From Lachnospiraceae bacterium (lineage in GTDB: Bacteria > Bacillota > Clostridia > Lachnospirales > Lachnospiraceae), in the NCBI GenBank assembly GCA_910575565.1, contig CAJTFL010000003.1:1-64000 (forward strand): DNA of 64,000 nucleotides, read 5' to 3'. Positions 16,239 to 24,519 of this stretch are shown piece by piece. How positions within the stretch are numbered: the first letter of the stretch is position 1; each line of letters starts with the position of its first letter. The position numbers and the translations under genes are program-made. The notes beneath the pieces are model-generated. The model had not been told where the DNA came from and made no database searches. It worked only from the letters and a program-made list of their open reading frames with translations.

Positions 16239-16625
16239 TTACGGGCTTCTTTCATAGCCTAAATGCGTAGAAAGGTGGTATCTTTTCCGCTGTCTGTCGG
16301 CTTCTTTCCGGCGGCGCACTCTTGCGGCGCAATCCGGGCAGTATTTCCCCCGGTTTGACTTGGGGAGAAAATACCCGCCGCACTCGGTACAGCGTTTCCT
16401 GTCTGCCCGGTGCAAAAGGGCGGCTTCCAGTTTCCCGTCCAATGGCAGTACGGCGGCTATGAACCAGCGGCACAAGAGAGAATAGCTGATACTCTGGACG
16501 CATACGCAAGGCTCGCCGTTATCCAGCAAGATACAGTTGCCGTTATCGTAGTTGCAGCACTCATGCACAAGGCGGCGGGCGGCTCTGTGTTGTTGATAGT
16601 CCATGTAGGGGCGTTTACCGTTCAT
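16239..16625 (-). CDS. Cysteine-rich VLP-domain protein
   Basis: A 128-residue protein of the Cys_rich_VLP family (PF14194) found in Firmicute mobilizable elements. Two cysteine groups are visible: HECCNYDNGNCILLDNGEPC and a C-terminal CTECGGYFLPKSNRGKYC plus PDCA zinc knuckle, with the LLCRWFIAAVLPLDGKLEAA segment that contains VLP. The ATG at 16625 overlaps the relaxase 3' end by 11 nt, so it is translated in the mob operon. Function unknown; nucleic-acid binding is plausible. Confidence 0.85.
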   Translation of the reverse strand: MNGKRPYMDYQQHRAARRLVHECCNYDNGNCILLDNGEPCVCVQSISYSLLCRWFIAAVLPLDGKLEAALLHRADRKRCTECGGYFLPKSNRGKYCPDCAARVRRRKEADRQRKRYHLSTHLGYERSP

Positions 16626-18255
16626 TTTCCCGTCCCTTTCCCCGTTCCGGCTCACGGCGTAAGATTTTGTCAAGATTGCTTTTCACGGTCTGCAATTCCC
16701 GGACGTTCTCTTTCTTCTCCCGGTACTCGTTGTAAAGGGCGTTTTTCTCTTTGGTAAGCTGCTCAATCTCCGTTTGTAAGGTCTTGGAAGCTGGCAGTTT
16801 GGCGATTCCCTGTGCCTTGAAATACCGGGCGGCAGATTCGGAAATGATAAACTCGCTTTCGTGCTGCTCCCGGTAGGCTCTCCGGGCTTTCTCCGTTTTC
16901 TGCGCCCGCAATCCGTCACGGGCTGGCTTGGTCTTGATATACGCCAATAGCTGTTTCTGCAAGTCTTTTTTCTCCCGCAAAGTGCTTTCCACGGCTTTCA
17001 GTTTCCCGGTGGTTTCGTGCAGTTCTGTATTGGCGGCGGCAAGGGCAGCTTCCAGTTCCTCCGGGGAAGAAAAGCCGGATTCCTCGTAAACGCTCATGGT
17101 AGCCGCCATTTGCTTCAAGTTGTGCAAGGTCGCCCACTTTTCATAGCCCCGCCCCTTGCCCTCGGCTTTCTTGGCGGCTATGTCTACCATGCGCTGTACG
17201 CTGTCCTGTTTCGGGGCGTTTATAGTGGCTTTGCCACGCTGTAAGCGGTCTTTTATGCTGCGGGGGTATTCCTGTTTGGGTGCGGGCGTTTCGGCGGCTC
17301 TGACGGCGTTCTGTGCGTTTATGGTGAGTGCTTCCAGTACGGCGGCACGGTCAAAATCATCACCTAATTTCCGGGCGGTGATGGGCTTCGTCCTATCCGG
17401 CGTGAGATATGACAATCTCCCCCGGCTCTCTTTGACGGTCACGCCCTCCCGGAGCAGCAGAGAGGAAAAGTCGTCAAAGGTGGCAGCGGCGGCAAGGGCT
17501 TTCCGTATGGTCTGCCTTAGCTTTTCCTTGTCGGTTTCAAACTTGGTCTGTTTGGGCGGCTCTCCTGTGGCGGCAAGGGTAGCGTTCTCTTTATCCAGTG
17601 CGGCTTGTCCTTTCCGTTTCGCCCAATACTCACGCTCGGTAACTCGGTTCTTGCTCCCATGCAATAAGTCAATCTGATAGAGATTTTCCCGGTGGCACAT
17701 CTCCATGACTTCCGCTTTGAAGTATTCCATAGCTGCGTCTGTACAGCGGTGCTTGCAGCCCTCTCTTGTGTCGGCTGGTCTTTCCATGTAGGGCAATAGC
17801 GGCACTTCCGCAATCCGCAAAGAATTGATTACGATATGCACATGGATATTTCCGCTGTGGTTATGCCCGTCCGGGTGGGTGCATACAAGGGCTTGGTGTC
17901 CGGGGAAATGCGTCTTGCAAAATTCCTCGCCCAACGCTTGCGCCCGGTCTACGGTCAAGCCGTTGTCTGGTGCGTCACGGGGGTCAAAGGAAATAATATA
18001 GTGGTGGCTCTTTACGTCCTCCCGTTTCTGGTTCTTGCCGTATTTGAGATTAGAACGCATACAGGCGATTGCAAAATCTTCCTCACCGCAATTCAGAGAG
18101 GAAATGCGGTAATCGTCACGGAGAACAAGCCGCCCGTTTCCGTCCAGTGTGGGCTTCATGGTAAACTCGTCATGCTCAAAGGTTAGGTACTGTTCAGCCG
18201 CCCCATAGTCGGCATTTTTAGAGCTGATATGTTTGAACGTTGCCAACGGCTTCAC
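16615..18255 (-). CDS. mobA: MobP-type relaxase/mobilization nuclease
   Basis: A 546-residue relaxase that would nick oriT and pilot the strand during conjugative mobilization. The relaxase domain (PF03432) spans ~1-250, with the metal-binding HUH-like motif ALVCTHPDGHNHSGNIHVHI, preceded by EEFCKTHFPGH. The catalytic Tyr is probably within AAEQYLTFEHDE. The C-terminal half is charged coiled coil (~330-540). The start is a GTG at 18255 overlapping mobC by 38 nt, so the two are coupled. The element has no type IV secretion genes of its own, so transfer would depend on a helper ICE. Confidence 0.93.
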   Translation of the reverse strand: MKPLATFKHISSKNADYGAAEQYLTFEHDEFTMKPTLDGNGRLVLRDDYRISSLNCGEEDFAIACMRSNLKYGKNQKREDVKSHHYIISFDPRDAPDNGLTVDRAQALGEEFCKTHFPGHQALVCTHPDGHNHSGNIHVHIVINSLRIAEVPLLPYMERPADTREGCKHRCTDAAMEYFKAEVMEMCHRENLYQIDLLHGSKNRVTEREYWAKRKGQAALDKENATLAATGEPPKQTKFETDKEKLRQTIRKALAAAATFDDFSSLLLREGVTVKESRGRLSYLTPDRTKPITARKLGDDFDRAAVLEALTINAQNAVRAAETPAPKQEYPRSIKDRLQRGKATINAPKQDSVQRMVDIAAKKAEGKGRGYEKWATLHNLKQMAATMSVYEESGFSSPEELEAALAAANTELHETTGKLKAVESTLREKKDLQKQLLAYIKTKPARDGLRAQKTEKARRAYREQHESEFIISESAARYFKAQGIAKLPASKTLQTEIEQLTKEKNALYNEYREKKENVRELQTVKSNLDKILRREPERGKGRENER

Positions 18256-18613
18256 CTACTTTCTGCAAGACTTCAAACTTCAAGGCGGCAAGCTCCGCTG
18301 TGGCGGCTCGTACCTCTTGGGAGAGGGCGTTATAAGGTGCGCCGTACTCGTTCAGACAGCGGGCAATCTGGTTCAAGTTGCCGCCGATTTTCCCGTATTC
18401 GGCTGTGAGTTTTCCAACGGCAGAGAGTAATTCATCATTGACCGGGGAAACGGTAATGACCGGGCGTATGCTTGATTTGATAAGGGCTTGCCGGATAAAC
18501 TCGGCTTGGCTCATTTTGCAGAGGGTGACACGCTCGGAAAACTCGGCGTATTCTTCCTCGGTCAAGCGTGTCTTGATTACCCGGTGACGGTGTGGCGTGT
18601 TGTATCTTTTCAT
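18218..18613 (-). CDS. mobC: MobC-like relaxosome accessory protein
   Basis: A 131-residue protein with an N-terminal ribbon-helix-helix (VIKTRLTEEEYAEFSERVTL, SQAEFIRQALI) and the C-terminal MobC signature (GGNLNQIARCLNEYG). It would bind oriT next to the relaxase and help open the nic region. The start at 18613 follows AAAGGAG, rather than the longer in-frame extension, which runs through the oriT-like sequence. oriT is expected directly upstream (18655-18740). Confidence 0.92.
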   Translation of the reverse strand: MKRYNTPHRHRVIKTRLTEEEYAEFSERVTLCKMSQAEFIRQALIKSSIRPVITVSPVNDELLSAVGKLTAEYGKIGGNLNQIARCLNEYGAPYNALSQEVRAATAELAALKFEVLQKVGEAVGNVQTYQL

Positions 18614-18654
18614 GGCTGTGAATCTCCTTTCGTGGGTGGATTTTTTCAAGCGGC

Positions 18655-18740
18655 GCAAGCCGCAAAAAGGCGGGCTTGGGGTGGCAACCCCAACAAGATT
18701 CCCATAGGACAAAATGAGCCGGTAGGCGAAATTTGGTACT
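18655..18740. other. oriT: Candidate oriT
   Basis: The sequence directly upstream of mobC contains a perfect hairpin (TTGGGGT-GGCA-ACCCCAA, 18676-18693), a flanking GC-rich repeat (AAGCCGC...GCGGGCTT) and a conserved-looking stretch ACCGGCTCATTTTGTCC (minus strand) likely to hold the nic site. Position and structure are typical of MobP/MobC elements; the nic site itself is not determined. The rest of the gap to 19141 holds no gene I can support. Confidence 0.55.
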
Positions 18741-19141
18741 GTGGTAGAATCTTGCTCTAAGAAACTGCGCTGTGTGGTCTGTTCGCTTACTATCCGGCTA
18801 TTGGCGGCTGGTTTGTTGCGTTCCGGCGAAAATATCTTATGGAATTTTCTGATACCCTCGACGGACAGGGCGGGGATTTTGCCAACTCGGCGGCGGTATT
18901 TCTCCCCCTACTACCTACAACACCACGCAAAGCAAAAATGACGGTGATTTGCGGAAATTTCCCCTCATTTCTTACAAAACCACACAAGCCCGGATAGGCG
19001 GGAATTTTGAGAAATTTCTTCATTTTCCTTTCATTCCCCACACCACCGAAAATTGAAAACTGCCAAACAAAGAGCGTGTCATGTTTCCCTTTTCGTGGGG
19101 CAATACGGCGGTTTTTCAAAAACGCCGAAAATAAACGCAAA

Positions 19142-19174
19142 AAAACAGGAAACCTTTTTATGATTTCCTGTTTT
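19142..19174 (-). terminator. Terminator after HTH_16/sigma operon
   Basis: 11-bp arms AAAACAGGAAA and TTTCCTGTTTT with an 11-nt loop, followed on the minus strand by a T-run. It lies 26 bp downstream of the HTH_16 stop codon and separates cargo from the mobilization region. Confidence 0.8.
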
Positions 19175-19199
19175 GGTGTGCCGTTCTATGTGGCGGCGG

Positions 19200-19424
19200 T
19201 TATTCAGTTTTGGGGTATGGCTGTTCATCAAAGCGGAACTGGAACAGGGCAGCGATAAGCCGCCGTTTAATGTTGTCCTCTGTATCTTTGTTGACGTGTC
19301 CGTTTTCAAGGGAAGCAATTCGGATTCGCTTGCTGTAATGCCGTAAAACCTCGTCTACGGCTTCCGGTTCTCCATTGGTCGCTCTGACAATAATTTCATA
19401 AGGAATAAGATTAGGATTCTTCAT
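19200..19424 (-). CDS. HTH_16 conjugative-element helix-turn-helix protein
   Basis: A 74-residue PF12645-type protein (PYEIIVRATNGEPEAVDEVL, RHYSKRIRIASLENGH), homologous to the one at 1460-1672. The start at 19424 follows GGAGGTG and overlaps the sigma gene end by 14 nt, the same coupling as in the first copy. It probably co-regulates element genes with the sigma factor. It ends just before a strong terminator, making it the last gene of the tet-sigma-HTH transcription unit. Confidence 0.88.
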   Translation of the reverse strand: MKNPNLIPYEIIVRATNGEPEAVDEVLRHYSKRIRIASLENGHVNKDTEDNIKRRLIAALFQFRFDEQPYPKTE

Positions 19425-19899
19425 GCGAAAACACCTCCATTTTTTCTTGTAACATTTGTAAAGCACTGTGTATGTGATGCCATGCCGTACTCCGGCAACG
19501 TCCATACATTTCACCAATTTCCTGTTGCGTGTAATGACCGAAAAAGTAGAGATAAATGATTTCTCTTTTTTTCTCTGGCAAGGATAACAGCGCAGCGGCA
19601 AGCTCTCCATTGGTGAGGATAACCGTCTGACCACATATGGTGATGGGGTACTGCTCATAGGGGTCTATGAAATATTTATTAGACGTACTGAACGGGTAAA
19701 ATTTTTCTTCTGTAAGATATTCAAAAGATATTTCTCTTTGCCGTTTCCTGCTTCTGTCACGCCATGAGTTGAGAGTTGCATAGCGTATCACCACTCTACA
19801 AAAAGCGTTAAAAGTATACATAATGTGTTCTTTGTATGCTTCGGTGCAAGCTGAAAGCCTTTGTTTTTTATTTGCTGTATTTGTCCGCTCTTTATTCAA
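19411..19899 (-). CDS. Element-encoded sigma-70-family factor
   Basis: A 162-residue sigma factor of the Tn916 orf7-like class and paralogue of 1644-2102. Region 4 is visible as LPEKKREIIYLYFFGHYTQQ, then EIGEMYGRCRSTAWHHIHSA. I use a TTG start at 19899 because AAAAAAGGAG lies 8 nt upstream; ATGs at 19935 and 19944 have no comparable site. It follows tet by 51 nt and is likely co-transcribed with it, so tetracycline-relieved attenuation could also raise element gene expression, as in Tn916 (inference). Confidence 0.85.
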   Translation of the reverse strand: MNKERTNTANKKQRLSACTEAYKEHIMYTFNAFCRVVIRYATLNSWRDRSRKRQREISFEYLTEEKFYPFSTSNKYFIDPYEQYPITICGQTVILTNGELAAALLSLPEKKREIIYLYFFGHYTQQEIGEMYGRCRSTAWHHIHSALQMLQEKMEVFSHEES

Positions 19900-19950
19900 A
19901 ATAGGTTCTCCTTTTTTATCAGATTTTTTCTCCATATAATTCACAAAAAC

Positions 19951-21870
19951 TTACATTGTCTTTTGAAACATATACCGAATCTTATCTAACCGACTGTTAG
20001 GGCGGCGTGGCTGCGATACAAACTCCCCAGAAGTTTCTTTATACCCTTTTAATTCTGTAAGACAAACACTTCTCCCGTTTGTATAAAAATTTAAATCATT
20101 TTTATATTCATTGATACAGCGGGCGGGGATTTCTCCTTTAAAAATAACCTCATCATTTTCAAGTACAACCGATTCAATCACTGCACAATATTTTGGCACA
20201 TCATTGTAAGCCCGTGAAAGATATTCCTGTGGAGCAAAAAGGGTAAAGGAAAGGTATGGCTCCAAAACCTGTGTTCCTGCTTTTTTCAATGCCTGTTCCA
20301 ATACGACAGGAGCAAGGAAGCGAAAATCTGCGGGGGTACTAACCGGGCTGTAATAAACTCCATAGTCAAAACAAATGCTGCAATCTGTCACTTCCCAGCC
20401 ATATAAGCCTTGCTCCATTCCATAATGCACACCCTCCATGACGGCATTTTGAAAACTTTGGTTCAAATAGCCAAGAGATACCTTGCTTTTATACTGGGTT
20501 CCGCTTCCGATAGGGAGTGGTGTTACAGTTAAACCAATAGACGCCCAAAATGGATTTGGTGGTACTTCAATATGAATCGTGTAGGCTGCCTTTTTTAACG
20601 GTCTTTCCAGATAAATAACCGTAGGCTCTTTCATAGCCACTTTTACATGATACTTTTCTTCCAGCAATGAACAAATAACCTCTAATTGCACCTTTCCTAA
20701 AAAAGACAGAATAATCTCACGGGTGGCAGTATCAATTTCAAAGTGCAAAAGTGGGTCTGTATCGGCAATTTCTATGAGAGCATTCAGCAAGGCTTCTCTT
20801 TGTTCTGGCTCTTGTGGCTCAACGGTTGTCCGAAGTAAAGGCATAGGATTGTCAATCCATGCTTTGCGAGGTAAAAGTTCTTCATTTCCCAAAATGTCAT
20901 ATAATTTTAAAGTATCATCGGATAAGACAACAATTTCTCCCTGACAGGCATGGTCTGCCGAAACAATTTCGCCATTTGCCGGAATGTACATTTCTGTAAT
21001 CTTTACCTTTTTCTTTTTTGACAGCAGAAGTGTATCTCGTAAATGGAGCGTTCCATGATATAGGCGTAAGTAGGAAAGACGTTTTTTCCCTTCTGTATAC
21101 TCAACCTTAAAAACATACCCACATAATTCAGACTGATTATTTTTTGTTTCTGTAACAAAAGTTTCAGTAATTACCTCAATCAATTTTTCTGTTCCTAAAT
21201 TGTCTTTTGCGCTTCCATGATATACAGGAAACAAAGAACAACATCTGGTTCTCTGGCACTTTTCAAGTTGTAATTCCTGTATGTCCAATGAATCCTCTGA
21301 AATATATTTTTCTAATAGTTCATCATTCCCGGAAATAACGGAATCCCATTTATCCAAATCAGCAATATCAGTAATATCTATTTTGGGCGATAAGATAACC
21401 TCTTGCATGACGATTATATCACTGGTAAGTTTTTCCCTGATGTTTTGGTAAACACGCCGTAAATCAATTCCGTTTTGGTCTATCTTATTTACATAGATAA
21501 TTGTCGGAATGTTCATTTTCTGAAGTGCATGGAATAATATTCGGGTCTGTGCCTGTACACCGTCTTTTGCCGAAACAACTAAAACAGCTCCGTCAAGGAC
21601 AGATAAAGAACGATATACTTCGGCTAAAAAATCCATATGACCGGGAGTGTCCACGATATTGATTTTATAACCATTCCAGCAAAAAGAAGTAACTGCCGTC
21701 TGAATGGTAATTCCCCGCCGCTGCTCTAAAACCATAGTGTCTGTTCTTGTGGTTCCTTTATCTACACTTCCTTGTTCTGCAATCGCTCCACTGGTGTACA
21801 ACAGGCTTTCTGTTAAAGTTGTTTTTCCCGCGTCTACATGGGCAAGAATGCCAATATTGATTATTTTCAT
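19951..21870 (-). CDS. Tetracycline-resistance ribosomal protection protein, Tet(M/O/W) class
   Basis: A 639-residue EF-G-like GTPase that removes tetracycline from the ribosome. G1 [10 protein letters not shown]2 GTTRTDT and RGITIQ, G3 DTPGHMDF, G4 NKID are all present. The C-terminal loop [14 protein letters not shown] and [13 protein letters not shown] matches the family, and the ending [16 protein letters not shown] is diagnostic. Length is exactly that of Tet(M), Tet(O) and Tet(W). By eye the sequence mixes features of Tet(W) and Tet(O) but is not identical to the versions I remember, so I do not assign a class. The upstream leader has a short peptide and attenuator, implying inducible expression. 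Confidence 0.95.
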   Translation of the reverse strand: MKIINIGILAHVDAGKTTLTESLLYTSGAIAEQGSVDKGTTRTDTMVLEQRRGITIQTAVTSFCWNGYKINIVDTPGHMDFLAEVYRSLSVLDGAVLVVSAKDGVQAQTRILFHALQKMNIPTIIYVNKIDQNGIDLRRVYQNIREKLTSDIIVMQEVILSPKIDITDIADLDKWDSVISGNDELLEKYISEDSLDIQELQLEKCQRTRCCSLFPVYHGSAKDNLGTEKLIEVITETFVTETKNNQSELCGYVFKVEYTEGKKRLSYLRLYHGTLHLRDTLLLSKKKKVKITEMYIPANGEIVSADHACQGEIVVLSDDTLKLYDILGNEELLPRKAWIDNPMPLLRTTVEPQEPEQREALLNALIEIADTDPLLHFEIDTATREIILSFLGKVQLEVICSLLEEKYHVKVAMKEPTVIYLERPLKKAAYTIHIEVPPNPFWASIGLTVTPLPIGSGTQYKSKVSLGYLNQSFQNAVMEGVHYGMEQGLYGWEVTDCSICFDYGVYYSPVSTPADFRFLAPVVLEQALKKAGTQVLEPYLSFTLFAPQEYLSRAYNDVPKYCAVIESVVLENDEVIFKGEIPARCINEYKNDLNFYTNGRSVCLTELKGYKETSGEFVSQPRRPNSRLDKIRYMFQKTM

Positions 21871-21908
21871 GTGATTGTCCTCCCTTTACAAGCCCAAAAG
21901 GGCATAAA

Positions 21909-21945
21909 AATCCCCAGCAGTAAAATACTTTTACCACTGGGGATT
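21909..21945 (-). terminator. Attenuator hairpin in tet leader
   Basis: 17-bp arms (AATCCCCAGTGGTAAAA-type, one mismatch) with a 3-nt loop, followed on the minus strand by TTTTTA just before the tet ribosome binding site AAAGGGAGGA. This matches the tet(M)-style leader terminator, which is bypassed when ribosomes stall upstream. Confidence 0.75.
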
Positions 21946-22024
21946 ACAGTTTGCGGACATACACATATACAGCATACACCTGCTGGTGATTGCTGTTCTT
22001 TTTCAGATATGTCAAAATTGATAA

Positions 22025-22135
22025 GGCAAAAGTATTCTTAAATTGGGTACAAAAAACCAAGCCCCCTTATTTAGGGACATTCAAAATTCTTTGAACCCAC
22101 TATTTGATTGAAGTTTTATTTAAGAATACCTTGCC
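22025..22135 (-). promoter_or_regulatory. Long-range pairing elements of tet leader
   Basis: GGCAAAAGTATTCTTAAAT at 22025-22043 is complementary (three mismatches at most) to ATTTAAGAATACCTTGCC at 22118-22135, which overlaps the leader peptide. Pairing would enclose ~75 nt and could be switched by ribosome position on the leader peptide. This is inferred from the sequence and from known tet(M) attenuation; the fold was not computed. Confidence 0.5.
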
Positions 22136-22139
22136 GCAT
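22116..22139 (-). CDS. Putative tet leader peptide (7 residues)
   Basis: ATG at 22139, preceded by AAAAAAGGAG at good spacing, encodes MRQGILK and a stop. It lies between the promoter and the attenuator of the tet gene, and its codons overlap the left partner of the long-range repeat. Translation of it probably senses slowed ribosomes. It is very short and rests on position and ribosome binding site alone. Confidence 0.55.
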   Translation of the reverse strand: MRQGILK

Positions 22140-22168
22140 ATTTTTTACTCCTTTTTTGGAATGAAGCT

Positions 22169-22174
22169 ATTATA
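22169..22174 (-). promoter_or_regulatory. Extended -10 promoter for tet leader transcript
   Basis: On the minus strand TGCTATAAT gives an extended -10 (TG-N-TATAAT, TATAAT at 22169-22174). The -35 region is weak (TTTCTT). Located 30 nt before the leader peptide start. Confidence 0.55.
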
Positions 22175-22239
22175 GCACATCAATTTTAGAAAAGAAAGTA
22201 GAAAAAGGAAAAATACTTTGTACACCATAAGAAAGATGT

Positions 22240-22712
22240 AATGAGTGAGAGGTTTCGTAGTCATCGACATTGTGGAAAAATCTAAACTTTTGGATTTTTC
22301 CACAAATCCAAACTTAGAAGAAATCCAAACTTTTCTCTGTAAATCCTTTATTCAAGGCATTTTCTGATAAAAAAGTTTGGATTTTGTTTTGTACTTCTCT
22401 TGTCAGAAATGAGAATAAATTGATTGAAACAGAGCTAAATAGCAATGTTTTACGCATTTTGTCATAATTGGAGTATTGTACTTTGTGAAACGAAATCCAA
22501 ACTTTTTCCGGCAAGAATCCCCAATTATCAAGCTGTTTTCAGAAAAGTTTGGATTTTATATAAGTTTGGATTTGTGGGAATGTGTATAACTGGCTGCCTT
22601 ATGAAGTTGTGGGTAACTCTGTTTGCAGGACGTGGGAAAGCTGCATTTTAGCTTTTCCATGTGCTGTGAATAGAGTTATCCATGACGGAATAGCCTGTTA
22701 TGCACATTTCCA
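22240..22712. repeat. 474-bp-type non-coding element, copy B, core inverted relative to copy A
   Basis: Homologue of 3910-4383. Left repeat TTCCACAAATCCAAACTTA (22298-22316) and right repeat TAAGTTTGGATTTGTGGGAA (22561-22580) enclose a 244-bp core, the same length as in copy A but reverse-complemented, while the outer flanks align in the same direction. The small hairpin at the left also has a loop (TAAACTTTTG) that is the reverse complement of copy A's loop (CAAAAGTTTA). DnaA-box-like TGTGTATAA (22581), TGTGGGTAA (22608) and TTATGCACA (22698) follow. It forms the right end of the tet-bearing mobilizable element and abuts a broken conjugation module. Confidence 0.8.
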
Positions 22713-22790
22713 TAATGCTTGTCTTTTGGTCTTTGGTTCGGAATAGTGTGGTACTGGCAGTCTATTTCTTGTTTTCGGTTACTTGCTTCT

Positions 22791-22931
22791 TTACCGTACA
22801 TGAGCATTGGCCCCAGGGTTATCATTGCCATAACCTTCCAGCAGGTTGATGACGCCCCAGATACCGAGGCCGGCTCCCAGTGCGATCACGAGGGTCTGCA
22901 AAACTTCGATTGCGCTGTTGAAAAATTCCAT
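22791..22931 (-). pseudogene. Maff2-family membrane protein, 3'-truncated
   Basis: MEFFNSAIEVLQTLVIALGA, then GLGIWGVINLLEGYGNDNPG, matches the start of Maff2-type small membrane proteins that sit between TraG and VirB6-like genes in Firmicute ICEs. After NDNPGA the sequence departs and stops at 22791 (46 residues in all), losing the C-terminal part. The break lies around 22810, about 100 bp right of copy B. The product would have one membrane helix but is probably non-functional. Confidence 0.75.
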
Positions 22932-23001
22932 ACTTTAATTTAGCCGGAATCGCTTTGTGGTTAGTGTTGGTTCATAGGCATACAAAAGCCGGACAACAAA
23001 A

Positions 23002-23021
23002 CCGCCCTGAATTTTGGGCGG
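23002..23021 (-). terminator. Small terminator between TraG remnant and Maff2 remnant
   Basis: CCGCCC and GGGCGG arms with an 8-nt loop, followed on the minus strand by TTTTGTTG. A longer GC-rich partner sequence (CCGGAATCGAGCC) surrounds it. Confidence 0.55.
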
Positions 23022-23152
23022 CTCGATTCCGGCTATCCTCCTTCTTCATTTTTTTGTTGAGCTGTCCGCTTTGTACGCCAATGGCCTCAACCGAGGCAGG
23101 TTTCAGGAACCCTGGCGGGTAGATAAGATCACTCCTTTCTTGCGGAACGGGA

Positions 23153-23401
23153 TTATTCGCCCTCGGTGTCCACGTCAACTTCAAACACATCGTAGACCTC
23201 GTTGGGTTTTGGTTTGAGCCGGGTGGACAAAAACGCTTCAATGTCAAAGGCGTTCTTATCGTCCGCGTCGGCGGTGTACTGAAAATTGGGGTGCTTGGTG
23301 ATGTCATATTTATCTGACAAAAACGGGCGGACGCCCCGCAGCTGGAGGATACATTTTCCACCGTTCATAACCGCAAGCTCATCCTGGCTCATCAATTCCT
23401 C
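23153..23401 (-). pseudogene. traG: TraG/VirD4 coupling protein, C-terminal remnant (B)
   Basis: About 80 residues of the TraG/VirD4 C-terminus (MSQDELAVMNGGKCILQLRG, VRPFLSDKYDITKHPNFQYT), related to 4736-5003 but clearly divergent. Homology begins at ELMSQDE, the same codon as in copy A, and an in-frame stop precedes it. An acidic tail (VFEVDVDTEGE) ends the protein. All catalytic domains are lost. Together with the truncated Maff2 gene it marks the residue of a second ICE conjugation module. Confidence 0.82.
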
Positions 23402-23465
23402 TCATAAAATTTATTCCTTTCCCACAAATCAATCTATATCTTATCGGATATAGAAACAATGCAAT

Positions 23466-24383
23466 CTATCTGCGCAATTTCTTCTCTGCCAAAATTTCAT
23501 ATCCCTTTGCATTGGCACAAATATCCGTAATAAAAGTCACTCCTGCCTTCTCTCCTAAATCCGAATAATTCTGAAGCAGACAGCCGCCTCCGCCAATCAC
23601 ATACAGGTGTACCAGTTCTTCCTTATATCCATAGTCTGTCAAACGCTTTCTGATATTTTCCGTATACTTTTTTGCAATATACTCTGCTTTCTTAGCGATA
23701 TTATCTGTTCTTCCCTGCAAACCTTTCCGCAGAAGCGGTTCAATCAACATTTCGGGAATATCCTCACCGCTTTCCTTTGACAATTCTTTCTGTATCTCTT
23801 TCATACAGATACCCGCGCCGAATTTATCCGTTACAAGACTTTTTTCCAACGGCTTGTTGTCAATAATCTGCATCACGTTCATGATTCCGTTCCCAATATC
23901 CGCCAGCATTTTTATTCCCAACATCGCACCTAAATTGACAACAGCCGCAAATCCCTGTGGAAATATTTCTACGCCGCACAAATGCACATGATATCTCTCT
24001 TTTCGGAACTCAAAATGCAGTTCCTGTTCTTTCATCAGATAGCGCTTAAAGTCTACGCCCTGACTTTTCATCCAAGCGAGCGGAAGCCCAAACGCCAATA
24101 TCACATTTGCTTCATGCAGCCCTCTGAACTTCAATTCCTCTGCCAATGCCGCAAATGTCAGAATATAAAAATCCTCAGAATCCGTTTTATTGCCCTGATA
24201 TACCAAGTGCGACTCCCCAATCACATAAAATATGTCCTTATATTTCACGAAATTTTTACTGACAATGGGCTCTTCCTCCATACATTCCACGCCTGTCCGA
24301 AATACCCTGTGTGCTGTTTTCATATTCCCATATCCATGATCCACGCCGATAATAATTCTTGTGTTGCTGTTAAATTTCTGCAT
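23466..24383 (-). CDS. ParM/StbA-like actin-family ATPase
   Basis: A 305-residue actin-like protein. Phosphate-1 loop IIGVDHGYGNMKTAHRVF, phosphate-2 MLADIGNGIMNVMQI, adenosine motif LYVIGGGGCLLQNYSDLG. By family it would polymerise and segregate replicating element or plasmid DNA. The start at 24383 follows AGGAGGGC; the longer frame has no ribosome site. No partner DNA-binding adaptor (ParR-like) is obvious next to it; the ORF at 25754 is Xis-like. It belongs to the element with the broken tyrosine integrase to its right. Confidence 0.87.
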   Translation of the reverse strand: MQKFNSNTRIIIGVDHGYGNMKTAHRVFRTGVECMEEEPIVSKNFVKYKDIFYVIGESHLVYQGNKTDSEDFYILTFAALAEELKFRGLHEANVILAFGLPLAWMKSQGVDFKRYLMKEQELHFEFRKERYHVHLCGVEIFPQGFAAVVNLGAMLGIKMLADIGNGIMNVMQIIDNKPLEKSLVTDKFGAGICMKEIQKELSKESGEDIPEMLIEPLLRKGLQGRTDNIAKKAEYIAKKYTENIRKRLTDYGYKEELVHLYVIGGGGCLLQNYSDLGEKAGVTFITDICANAKGYEILAEKKLRR

Positions 24384-24519
24384 ATTATATGCCCTCCTGA
24401 TTTCATGTTTATCTCTAAAATTTCTTTTCATCAAGAGAAGCCTCTGCTATAATAAATTTGCAAGATTTTCATAGAAAGGCTTGTCCTTTTTATGTCACGG
24501 ATTAAATTGTTCCACCAAT

